Assembly (NCBI GenBank): GCA_016649455.1
Contig: JAENXO010000216.1
Coordinates: 1 to 5,305, forward strand
Source: Gemmatimonadota bacterium
GTDB taxonomy: Bacteria > Gemmatimonadota > Gemmatimonadetes > Palauibacterales > Palauibacteraceae
Direction: 5' to 3'
Length of the DNA stretch: 5,305 bases
Shown here: positions 1 to 5,305 of the stretch, one piece after another
Layout: the number at the start of each line of letters is the position of its first letter
Position numbering within the stretch: the first letter of the stretch is position 1
Program-made: the position numbers and the translations under genes
The notes under the pieces: generated by a model
Seen by the model: the letters and a program-made list of their open reading frames with translations, nothing else
Databases searched by the model: none
Told to the model about the DNA's origin: nothing

Positions 1-1037
1 ACATCGACTCGAACCCGTTCTGCGGCACTACCTGTCATGTGATGGAACCGGAATGGACGGCCTACCAGAGGTCACCTCACGCCCGGGTTCATTGCGTCGA
101 CTGCCACATTGGATCAGGCGCCGCGAATTTCGTCCAGGCGAGACTGTCCGGGGCACGCCAGGTGGTTCGGTTGTTCACCGACAGCTACGCCAGGCCGATT
201 CCGACTCCCGTGCACGATCTTCGGCCGGCCCGCGCCACCTGCAACGAGTGCCATTGGCCTACCCGGTTTCACGGTGACAGGACACGTGTGATCACCCGGT
301 TCCGAAGCGACTCCACGAACACCGAAACCCAGACGATCATTGTCAACAACGTCGGCGGCGGGCAGGAATTGGGAGTCTCAGTGGGTGTCCACTGGCACGT
401 CGATCCGTCGCTCGAGGTTCGTTTCCGGTCTGACGAGAAGCGGGAATTCGTCCAGGAAAATGAGACGCTGTACGACGACGGCAGCTGGAAGGTATTCACC
501 CGCGATCCTGGAGAGAACGATCCGGTGGCTGATTCCGTCCGCACGATGGACTGTCTCGACTGTCACAATCGTCCGACCCACGTCTACCTGTCGCCCGAGG
601 AGGCGGTCGATGGTGCGCTGCGGCTTGGGGTAGTGAACCGCGATATCCCGTTCATCCGTCGTGAGGGACTCGCTGCGCTCAAGGTGGAGTACGCATCGCA
701 CGACGAGGCGAGGGAGGGAATCACGGCGCAGATTCGCGGTTTCTACAGGGACTCGTTCCCCGCGATCGCGTCCGATCGATCCCACTCCGTCGAGGAGGCG
801 ATCGCCACGCTGCAGGAGCTGTACGTGACGAACGTATTCCCGGCGATGAACGTTTCGTGGGGTACGTATCCGGATCACCTCGGACACAAGGGACTGGCTG
901 GCGGCTGTTTCCGCTGCCACAACGTCGCGTTTACTGCCGAGGACGGCTCGAAGATCTCGTCCGACTGCGAGCTGTGTCACCAGATCGTCGCCTACGAGAG
1001 GACTGCCGACGAGATATCGCTGGTGGTCGAGGAGTGA
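1..1037 (+). CDS. NapC/NirT-type multiheme c-type cytochrome, 5'-truncated
   Basis: This is a periplasmic multiheme cytochrome c, probably a membrane-anchored quinol-oxidising electron carrier like NapC/NirT/NrfH. The frame is open to the left edge (first whole codon at base 3), so the real start and any N-terminal membrane anchor lie outside. Six haem sites are visible: CGTTCH (21-38, a CX3CH variant followed by V-M), CVDCH (93-107), CNECH (240-254), CLDCH (552-566), CFRCH (906-920) and CELCH (966-980). The CHVM after site one matches the CHxM haem-1 pattern of NapC/NrfH, where Met can be an axial ligand. Other family-like stretches are EPEWTAYQRSPHARVHC just after it, CHNRPTH around site four, and the SWGTYPDHLGHKG segment before site five. 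The visible part has no hydrophobic helix, which fits a periplasmic domain. The stop TGA overlaps the apbE start by 4 bases, so the two are co-transcribed and probably translationally coupled. The family call is firm; the exact partner and substrate are unknown. Confidence 0.9.
   Translation, partial: IDSNPFCGTTCHVMEPEWTAYQRSPHARVHCVDCHIGSGAANFVQARLSGARQVVRLFTDSYARPIPTPVHDLRPARATCNECHWPTRFHGDRTRVITRFRSDSTNTETQTIIVNNVGGGQELGVSVGVHWHVDPSLEVRFRSDEKREFVQENETLYDDGSWKVFTRDPGENDPVADSVRTMDCLDCHNRPTHVYLSPEEAVDGALRLGVVNRDIPFIRREGLAALKVEYASHDEAREGITAQIRGFYRDSFPAIASDRSHSVEEAIATLQELYVTNVFPAMNVSWGTYPDHLGHKGLAGGCFRCHNVAFTAEDGSKISSDCELCHQIVAYERTADEISLVVEE
1029..1034 (+). promoter_or_regulatory. GAGGAG purine run overlapping the apbE GTG start
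   Basis: A GAGGAG sequence at the end of the cytochrome gene runs directly into the GTG start of apbE, so its spacing is too short for a normal Shine-Dalgarno site. Together with the GTGA stop/start overlap (1034-1037), this suggests that apbE is translated mainly by ribosomes finishing the cytochrome and re-initiating. The overlap is seen directly; the coupling is inferred. Confidence 0.4.
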
Positions 1038-2188
1038 AGTCCGATCAGTCCGAGTCCCCCGGGCCGTATAGTGGCTGGCGGACGGCAGCCGCGATCGCGG
1101 GGATCATCGCGCTGTTCGTGCTCGGCTCGGTCGTGTCACGGTACCTGTATCCGGATCGTCCGCCCGTCGTACAGGAGCTGTCGGGCTCGACGATGGGAAC
1201 GACCTGGACGGCGAAGCTCGTGGTGCCGCCCGGGGCCACGTCCCTCGTCGCGGCGGCCCGGGACTCGATCGTCGCTCGCCTGGACAGGGTGAACGCGTCA
1301 ATGTCCACCTGGGATCCCGCCTCCGAGATCTCCCTGTTCAATCGCACGGTGTCCGTCGAGCCGTTTCCGGTTTCCGTCGAATTCGTCGACGTGGTCAGGC
1401 GCGCCGAGACCGTGAGTCGGGCGACCGGCGGTGCGTTCGACGTCACGGTCGCGCCGCTGGTAGCACTGTGGGGATTCGGGGCGTACGGAACTCCCGGGGA
1501 CCCGGCCGACCCGTCCGCTCTGCCGGCGGTGATGGCGCACGTCGGTTACACGAAACTGCAGATCAGCGGTGACGGACGGGCGCTGCGGAAGACGGATCCC
1601 GAGATCTCGATCGATTTGTCGGCGATCGCCAAGGGATACGGGGTGGATCGGGCTGCCGAGGCTCTCGCGTCGATGGGCCTGGCCGCGTACGCGGTCGAAG
1701 TCGGGGGAGAACTCCGGGCCCGTGGACGAAAGCCTGACGGCACCCCTTGGCTCGTCGGCATCGAGGCTCCGGATCCGACCGCGCGGATCGTTCTGCGCAG
1801 TATTCCGCTTCTGGACGCGTCTGTCGCCACTTCCGGCGACTATCGGAATTTCTACGAGTCGAGCGGGACGCGATACGCGCATATCGTCGATCCGCGGACC
1901 GGTTCACCCGTGCCGTGGCAGGGGTTCTCGGTCACGGTGATCCACTCCAGCGCCACGCTTGCCGATGCGTGGGCCACCGGCCTGAGCGTGCTCGGCCCCG
2001 CAGAGGGAATCGCGCTGGCCGATCGGGAGGGACTCGCGGTGCTGTTCGTGCTGCCGGACGGAGCGGGCGGCTACCGCGAGCTGTCGTCGGAGGCGTGGGA
2101 TTCGGAGTCGGACGGCGGAAACGCCAGCACGGCGGCACGCGCACAGATCCCGATCACGAACGGAATGACCGGCGCCGGAATCTCCTGA
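1034..2188 (+). CDS. apbE: FAD:protein FMN transferase (ApbE family), membrane-anchored
   Basis: ApbE enzymes use FAD and Mg2+ to attach FMN covalently to a Thr (or Ser) in extracytoplasmic redox proteins such as RnfG/D, NqrB/C and FMN-binding-domain proteins. From GTG at 1034 the product is 384 aa, near the usual 330-370. Residues 17-38 form one hydrophobic helix with no lipobox Cys, so it should be an inner-membrane protein facing the periplasm, not a lipoprotein. Family motifs appear in order: GSTMGTTW (51-58), MSTWDPASEISLFN (90-103), TGGAFDVTVAPLVALWGFG (131-149), DLSAIAKGYGVD (194-205), AVEVGGELRARG (220-231), SGDYRNF (267-273), YAHIVDPRTGSPV (281-293) and TLADAWATGLSVLG (308-321), whose D311 region is the expected metal site. 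A longer GTG start at 857 would lie inside the cytochrome and add no family sequence. The last 39 or so residues are beyond the conserved domain and overlap the convergent gene. Pairing with a multiheme cytochrome suggests flavinylation of an electron-transfer partner. Confidence 0.95.
   Translation: MKSDQSESPGPYSGWRTAAAIAGIIALFVLGSVVSRYLYPDRPPVVQELSGSTMGTTWTAKLVVPPGATSLVAAARDSIVARLDRVNASMSTWDPASEISLFNRTVSVEPFPVSVEFVDVVRRAETVSRATGGAFDVTVAPLVALWGFGAYGTPGDPADPSALPAVMAHVGYTKLQISGDGRALRKTDPEISIDLSAIAKGYGVDRAAEALASMGLAAYAVEVGGELRARGRKPDGTPWLVGIEAPDPTARIVLRSIPLLDASVATSGDYRNFYESSGTRYAHIVDPRTGSPVPWQGFSVTVIHSSATLADAWATGLSVLGPAEGIALADREGLAVLFVLPDGAGGYRELSSEAWDSESDGGNASTAARAQIPITNGMTGAGIS
2071..2188. 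other. 118-bp tail-to-tail overlap of apbE and the Lnb-like gene
   Basis: The + strand apbE frame ends with TGA at 2186-2188. The - strand Lnb-like frame ends with TAG at 2073-2071, so the coding regions overlap by 118 bp. In this stretch apbE encodes a polar tail beyond its conserved domain. The - strand encodes a hydrophobic segment (codons at 2169-2119) that would be its fifth membrane helix, plus a polar tail. Codon third positions of the two frames fall on the same bases (coordinate modulo 3 equal to 1), so wobble sites face wobble sites. No U-rich intrinsic terminator is visible for either strand here. A GC palindrome CCGGCGCCGG lies at 2169-2178 without a T-run. Confidence 0.8.
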
Positions 2189-3348
2189 GGCCAGACCGGC
2201 AGGCCCACGAGGAACAGCACCGCGAGCGCGAGAGTGACCAGCATGTAGGGTCGCAGCCACCGGGGATTCCTTCCAGCCAGCAGCGTCACCGCCGGCACGA
2301 CGTGGGTCGGGATCGCCCACATCAGATTCAGGTTCCCGTTCGTCACCGTGTGAAGCGACACGAAGGTGAGGAACGCCAGCACGAACCCGGCGAGTCCGAC
2401 GACCCCGAACAGGATACCGTCCAGCCAGCGGCGTTCGCCGCGACCGGCCTTCCGATCTCGAATCGTGACCAGTACCAGCCCGGCCGCGATGAGCCAGCCC
2501 GCGATCGTGGGCCAGGGCACCGCGGGCTCCCGCTCACCCGCTCCCGGGCCCCAGGTCAGCGTGTCGGTGCGGCTGACGAGCTGTCGCTCGGCTCCGGGCG
2601 CACCGACCGTGGCCGAGCCCAGCCACTCCATCAGGTATTCCGGCAGGAACAGAGCATCGCGCGCCGAGGCCTTGCGGTCGGCCGGCTGTCCGAGCCCGAC
2701 GTCCATCGACAGGTCGACCCCGGGGTGCCCGACCAGGTTCGGATCCAGCAGCTGACGGAAACTGCGGTCCGGGTCCTCCAGCTTCACGTTCAGCTCGGGA
2801 CCGAGAATCGTCTCGAACACATCCCGGGGCCGGGTGGAGCAGTTGTCAAAGAAGAAATCGTACCGGTAGACACGATTCTCGGGTCGGGAGTTGTCGACCA
2901 GCAACGCGAACAGGGACTTCGCCTGGTCCGGGGTGAGGTCCAGCGTCTGCTCGATTGATGCCCGGCCCTCGTGGCTCCAGTACCAGGCTGACGCATCCAG
3001 CGGCGCTCTCGAGGCACCGAGCATGTAGTCCAGCTTTCCGTAGGCGAACCGGGCGACGAATCCGGCACCGCCGAGCAGCGTCTGCGGAAAGTCGAACGTG
3101 CCGTAGTTGAACCCCACATCGAGGCCGGAGTCTGGATCGTGCACCCGGATGATCGTGTGTCCGAACAGTGAATACATCCGGTCGCCGGGTAGAACCGTGA
3201 CGACGGAAACGATGGCCGAGTCGGAGAGGAGGGGCGCCGCGCCGGCGGTGCGGCCCTGTGCGATCGCGTCGGACGGCACGGACAGGCACGCTGCGCACGC
3301 GAGCGCGCTGCGCAGTGCCACGGACGGAATCGGACGACGCCAGTTCAT
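2071..3348 (-). CDS. DUF4105 / Lnb-like protein: periplasmic Cys-His domain plus five membrane helices
   Basis: This resembles DUF4105, the N-terminal periplasmic domain of Lnb, a lipoprotein N-acyltransferase described in Bacteroides. Starting at ATG 3348-3346 gives 425 aa with a good Sec signal peptide (basic MNWRRP, hydrophobic core, cleavage after AIA at residue 30). The ATG at 3420 adds 24 residues before it and would bury the signal. The periplasmic domain carries the family-like motifs LFGHTIIRVHD (61-71), FNYGTFDF (80-87) and YRYDFFFDNCSTRPRD (161-176). H64 (codon 3159-3157) and C170 (codon 2841-2839) are candidate catalytic residues, in the His-before-Cys order of permuted papain-like folds. 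Five hydrophobic segments follow, near 281-296, 312-333, 342-358, 367-386 and 393-410, matching the Lnb-like architecture. The fifth and the C-terminus are encoded opposite the apbE tail. The domain match is strong by eye; the acyltransferase role is inferred. A Cys at residue 18 preceded by ALA is a poor lipobox, so a lipoprotein is unlikely. Confidence 0.85.
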   Translation of the reverse strand: MNWRRPIPSVALRSALACAACLSVPSDAIAQGRTAGAAPLLSDSAIVSVVTVLPGDRMYSLFGHTIIRVHDPDSGLDVGFNYGTFDFPQTLLGGAGFVARFAYGKLDYMLGASRAPLDASAWYWSHEGRASIEQTLDLTPDQAKSLFALLVDNSRPENRVYRYDFFFDNCSTRPRDVFETILGPELNVKLEDPDRSFRQLLDPNLVGHPGVDLSMDVGLGQPADRKASARDALFLPEYLMEWLGSATVGAPGAERQLVSRTDTLTWGPGAGEREPAVPWPTIAGWLIAAGLVLVTIRDRKAGRGERRWLDGILFGVVGLAGFVLAFLTFVSLHTVTNGNLNLMWAIPTHVVPAVTLLAGRNPRWLRPYMLVTLALAVLFLVGLPVWPQEIPAPVIPFVIGICARAAVLAFPPSDSESHASDDSSR

Positions 3349-3395
3349 GGGCGCAAACCTAAGGGGCGGCAGCCGGTGCGGCCAAGCAGCGCTCG

Positions 3396-3405
3396 GTCGC
3401 GCGAC
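3396..3405. repeat. Perfect 10-bp palindrome GTCGCGCGAC in the divergent region
   Basis: GTCGCGCGAC reads identically on both strands and sits about 50 bp upstream of the Lnb-like start. A small inverted repeat CTCG-TTGG-CGAG (3405-3416) adjoins it. It could be a regulator half-site or a chance GC-rich palindrome. Confidence 0.3.
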
Positions 3406-3442
3406 TCGTTGGCGAGCCATAGGTTAGAAATGTCGGTCGCAC

Positions 3443-3454
3443 CGGTGGTCACCG
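3443..3454. repeat. Inverted repeat CGGTG-GT-CACCG in the divergent region
   Basis: Two 5-bp arms are separated by 2 bp and overlap a second palindrome, CACCGGTG (3440-3447). It lies about 35 bp upstream of the barrel gene start. Its position is compatible with an operator or with the initially transcribed region, but the arms are short for a firm call. Confidence 0.3.
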
Positions 3455-3464
3455 CCCGTCCCAG

Positions 3465-3477
3465 GCATCGTCGATGC
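3465..3477. repeat. Perfect inverted repeat GCATCG-T-CGATGC just upstream of the barrel gene RBS
   Basis: Six-base arms flank a single central T, giving a 13-bp near-perfect palindrome immediately before the GAGG ribosome binding site at 3478-3481. As DNA it could be an operator. As RNA it could form a 5-bp stem with a 3-base loop next to the ribosome binding site and influence translation. Either role is inference. Confidence 0.4.
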
Positions 3478-3481
3478 GAGG
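3478..3481 (+). promoter_or_regulatory. Ribosome binding site GAGG deciding the barrel gene start
   Basis: GAGG lies 7 bases before ATG 3489. An in-frame ATG at 3474 precedes it by four bases and would make the GAGG part of the coding sequence. The spacing and the signal peptide both favour the ATG at 3489. Confidence 0.7.
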
Positions 3482-3488
3482 CTTCTCG

Positions 3489-4898
3489 ATGACGAATCGG
3501 TCCTTCTCAACCCTGGCCGCTGCAAGCGCGCTGGTGCTTTGTGCGTTCGGGCCTGCCCGCGCCCAGGATGCCCAGTACTGGACCAACGACTATGGAAACC
3601 GGGCCAGGCTGCTGGGCGGTGCGATGGTCGGCAGCGCCTCGGATCTGAGCGCGGTCTACTACAACCCCGGGCGCCTGGCACTGCTGGAATCCGCAGGAGC
3701 ATTCCTGACCGGGTACGTATTCAACTACGACCACCTGAGCTTGACGAACCCCGTGGCTCCAGGGGATGGGGTCACCTCGTCACGCTTTGACGCGATCGCG
3801 GCGCTCATCGCAGGTGAATTGAGGTTCGGATTTCTCGGCGATTCCCGCCTTGCCTACTCGTTCATGAACCGGCATGACTTCGACATCCGACTGAACGAAG
3901 AGGTGATACTCAAGGACCCCGATCCGGTCGAGGCGCCGGACCTCGAGCTGCTGGCCGGGAGCCTCGGGTACGAGACGAGACTGTCGGAATACTGGGCCGG
4001 ATTCACCTGGGCAAAGCCGCTGGGCGGTGGGCTCGGGCTAGGGATATCCACCTTCGTGTCGGTCCGGTCTCAGCGCGCCCGTTCCATCGTGGACTTCCAG
4101 GAACTTACCGACCAGGGCGAGGCGACGGTTCTTTCGAGGTTGCGGGATTACAGCTACGACAGCTGGCGGGTGCTTCCGAAGATCGGACTGGGCTGGGAAA
4201 GTGAACCGTGGTCTCTCGGCGTCACGGTCACGACGCCCGGCGTGAAGCTGTGGGGCAGCGGCGACGAGACGCTCAGCAGCTCCCTGGTCGGGCAGGTAGA
4301 ACGGCCGGACGGGACCCTTCCGACTTACATCGCCGTCGATTCCCAGGAGGACATTCCCTCGACGTTCAACTCGCCATGGTCGGTCGCGGTCGGTGCGGCC
4401 TACCTGTTTTCATCTGCCACCCGGGCTCACTTTTCCGCGGAGTGGTTTGCCAGCAACAACAGGACGATCCTGGATGCGGAGCCGTTCGCGCCCCAGACGG
4501 GCGGGGAGCCGCTGGATCCGTCGGTCTATCTCGAAATGAAGGCCCTGGCCAACGTCGGTATCGGCGTGGAACACATCTTCAGCGAGAAGCTCACGTCGTA
4601 TGCGAGCTTCCGCACCGACTTCAGTGGAGCGAGGGAGCCGATACCCACGGAGACGACGTTCGCGATCTGGGATCTGTTCCACCTGGGGGCCGGTGTCCAG
4701 GCCACGGTCGGCCGCTCCGACTTCACGCTCGGCCTGATGTACAGCCACGGGAGCCAGAGCCGACCCAATGCGCTGATCGACCTGGGCCTGGAGGACGAGA
4801 GCGGACTCCTGTCCGAGGAGACGAAGTACTCCTTCACCCGCCTCACGCTGCTGCTCGGATTCCAGCTCGCTTTCGCCCCTGATATCGGGACCGGATAG
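3489..4898 (+). CDS. FadL/OmpP1-like outer-membrane beta-barrel protein
   Basis: The 469-aa product begins with a Sec signal peptide (basic MTNR, hydrophobic LAAASALVLCAF, cleavage after ARA at residue 25) and is therefore exported. The mature N-terminus contains GNRARLLGGAMVGSASDLSA (36-55) followed by VYYNPGRLALLES, resembling the FadL/OmpP1/TodX pattern in which a Gly/Ala-rich stretch precedes a YNPA/YNPG motif. The rest alternates polar and apolar residues in short aromatic-edged strands, for example PKIGLGWESEPWSLGVTVTTP (230-250), WSVAVGAAYLF (297-307), DFTLGLMYSHG (411-421) and the last strand FTRLTLLLGFQLAF (449-462). A 7-residue tail (APDIGTG) follows that strand, so it does not end in the usual terminal aromatic residue. 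FadL relatives take up long-chain fatty acids or other hydrophobic compounds, but the substrate here is unknown. Its stop codon overlaps the ribosome binding site of the stress-protein gene, so the two form an operon. Barrel location is likely; the FadL assignment is moderate. Confidence 0.75.
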   Translation: MTNRSFSTLAAASALVLCAFGPARAQDAQYWTNDYGNRARLLGGAMVGSASDLSAVYYNPGRLALLESAGAFLTGYVFNYDHLSLTNPVAPGDGVTSSRFDAIAALIAGELRFGFLGDSRLAYSFMNRHDFDIRLNEEVILKDPDPVEAPDLELLAGSLGYETRLSEYWAGFTWAKPLGGGLGLGISTFVSVRSQRARSIVDFQELTDQGEATVLSRLRDYSYDSWRVLPKIGLGWESEPWSLGVTVTTPGVKLWGSGDETLSSSLVGQVERPDGTLPTYIAVDSQEDIPSTFNSPWSVAVGAAYLFSSATRAHFSAEWFASNNRTILDAEPFAPQTGGEPLDPSVYLEMKALANVGIGVEHIFSEKLTSYASFRTDFSGAREPIPTETTFAIWDLFHLGAGVQATVGRSDFTLGLMYSHGSQSRPNALIDLGLEDESGLLSEETKYSFTRLTLLLGFQLAFAPDIGTG

Positions 4899-4902
4899 GA
4901 GG
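4897..4902 (+). promoter_or_regulatory. Consensus AGGAGG ribosome binding site overlapping the barrel stop codon
   Basis: AGGAGG shares two bases with the TAG stop (4896-4898) of the barrel gene. It sits 5 bases before ATG 4908 and only 2 before ATG 4905. Spacing therefore favours 4908 as the start of the stress protein; both ATGs are in the same frame. Confidence 0.8.
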
Positions 4903-4907
4903 TCATG

Positions 4908-5305
4908 ATGTTCCGGCGAATTCTCGTGCCCGTGGAGCTGTCGGACAAAGATCGCCGAGCGGTCGAGGCCGCCCGCTCGCTGGCCAGGGCGAACGACGGG
5001 GGCGACACCGAGGTGGCCCTGCTGCACGTCATCGAGACCCTGGACCTGCCGTTCGAGGAGCTCGAGGACTTCTACGGGAAGCTGGAATCCCGGGCGGCGG
5101 CAGCGCTGACCGAGCTGTCCGCATCACTCGCGCAGGACGGGATCGACGTGGTCCAGCGGATCGCGTTCGGCTCACGCGTGCCGGAGATCCTGGCCCACGC
5201 GGAGGAAACCGGGGCAGAGCTGATCATCCTCGTCACGCGGCCCGTGGATCCCTCGAATCCCGGTGCGGCGTGGTCCGGCATCGCCTACCAGGTCTCGATT
5301 CTCGC
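4908..5305 (+). CDS. Universal stress protein (UspA family), 3'-truncated
   Basis: The frame stays open to the right edge: 132 whole codons, probably all but the last 10-20 residues of a single-domain Usp. Family features are the first strand RRILVPVELSD (3-13), the second strand VALLHVIE (36-43) and the late helix-strand segment FGSRVPEILAHAEETGAELI (87-106) followed by ILVTR. Usp proteins are cytoplasmic Rossmann-like alpha/beta dimers that support survival under stress, and many bind ATP. The usual early Asp of the VP-x-D-x-S motif is Glu here (E10). The nucleotide-loop pattern G-x2-G-x9-G-S/T is not recognisable in the corresponding stretch (residues 108-130, containing RPVDPSNPGAAWSG), so ATP binding is doubtful. 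A tandem second Usp domain beyond the window cannot be excluded. The gene follows the barrel gene closely and is expected to be co-transcribed with it. Confidence 0.88.
   Translation, partial: MFRRILVPVELSDKDRRAVEAARSLARANDGGDTEVALLHVIETLDLPFEELEDFYGKLESRAAAALTELSASLAQDGIDVVQRIAFGSRVPEILAHAEETGAELIILVTRPVDPSNPGAAWSGIAYQVSIL

Larger units (their letters stand above)
3349..3488. promoter_or_regulatory. Divergent intergenic region with presumed promoters for both flanking genes
   Basis: These 140 bp separate the start of the - strand Lnb-like gene from the start of the + strand barrel gene and are the only non-coding DNA in the window. Both transcripts should begin here. The single AT-richer patch is at about 3418-3432 (TAGGTTAGAAAT on +, with TAACCT on - as a weak -10 candidate). 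I see no convincing -35/-10 pair with 16-18 bp spacing on either strand. If the upstream ATG at 3420 were used for the - strand gene, the region would shrink to 68 bp. No RNA gene or small ORF is evident. Confidence 0.5.

Noticed and set aside
378..980. A 200-codon open frame on the - strand
   Set aside because: It lies entirely antisense to the cytochrome's haem-binding coding region and encodes no recognisable protein.
857..1033. Upstream GTG start extending apbE by 59 residues
   Set aside because: The extension lies wholly within the cytochrome coding region in another frame and carries no ApbE sequence. The GTGA overlap start at 1034 explains the gene and places the membrane helix near the N-terminus.
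1298..1882. A 194-codon open frame on the - strand
   Set aside because: It is antisense to the conserved core of apbE, has arginine-rich low-complexity content and has no motif.
2169..2178. CCGGCGCCGG palindrome as a possible terminator for the convergent genes
   Set aside because: It is a self-complementary 10-mer with no loop and no T-run on either side, and lies inside both coding regions.
1747..2958. A 403-codon open frame on the + strand spanning the end of apbE and most of the Lnb-like gene
   Set aside because: It is rich in Arg, Gly, Pro and Gln with no domain or signal, and is antisense or out of frame to two genes with clear family motifs. It is a typical GC-rich shadow frame.
3402..3432. 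Sigma-70 promoter using TTGGCG (3409-3414) and TAGAAA (3425-3430)
   Set aside because: The spacing is only 10 bp and both boxes match weakly, so it does not qualify as a promoter.
4208..4882. A 224-codon + strand frame inside the barrel gene
   Set aside because: It is out of frame with the signal-peptide-bearing barrel gene, its Gly/Arg/Pro-rich composition is typical of a shadow frame, and it has no domain.
4410..5027. A 205-codon - strand frame across the barrel/Usp junction
   Set aside because: It is antisense to both genes and to the consensus AGGAGG site, with no recognisable content.

Overview
The window looks like chromosomal DNA from a GC-rich, diderm (Gram-negative) bacterium. The evidence is third-codon-position GC bias in every gene, Sec signal peptides ending in A-x-A, a predicted outer-membrane beta-barrel, and periplasmic redox proteins. 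The NapC/NirT-type multiheme cytochrome with a CX3CH first haem site resembles proteins I associate with Gemmatimonadota, Acidobacteriota and deltaproteobacterial lineages. That placement is an impression from sequence style, not a demonstrated assignment. No mobile element, CRISPR array, tRNA or rRNA is visible, and almost the whole window is coding.

Layout. (1) Bases 1-1037, + strand: a multiheme c-type cytochrome of the NapC/NirT type, cut off at the left edge, with six haem attachment sites visible. (2) Bases 1034-2188, + strand: an ApbE-type FAD:protein FMN transferase anchored by one N-terminal membrane helix. It overlaps the cytochrome stop codon by 4 bases (GTGA), so the two form an operon. 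(3) Bases 2071-3348, - strand: a signal-peptide-bearing DUF4105/Lnb-like protein with an N-terminal periplasmic Cys/His domain and five C-terminal membrane helices. Its 3' end runs 118 bp into the 3' end of apbE, tail to tail. (4) Bases 3349-3488: a 140-bp divergent intergenic region, the only non-coding stretch, with three short inverted repeats. (5) Bases 3489-4898, + strand: a FadL/OmpP1-like outer-membrane beta-barrel. (6) Bases 4908-5305, + strand: a universal stress protein cut off by the right edge. Its AGGAGG ribosome binding site overlaps the barrel gene's stop codon.

How the genes may work together. The cytochrome and ApbE form a plausible extracytoplasmic electron-transfer unit: the cytochrome moves electrons from the quinone pool into the periplasm, and ApbE attaches FMN covalently to a partner flavoprotein. 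No FMN-acceptor gene is in the window, so it should lie upstream of base 1 or elsewhere. The Lnb-like protein suggests envelope lipoprotein N-acylation and has no obvious link to the redox pair. The barrel and the stress protein form a second operon, divergent from the Lnb-like gene. I found no clear evidence of a wholly new system. The most unusual items are the convergent overlap in which a membrane helix is encoded antisense to the ApbE tail, the Lnb-like protein, and the CX3CH haem site.
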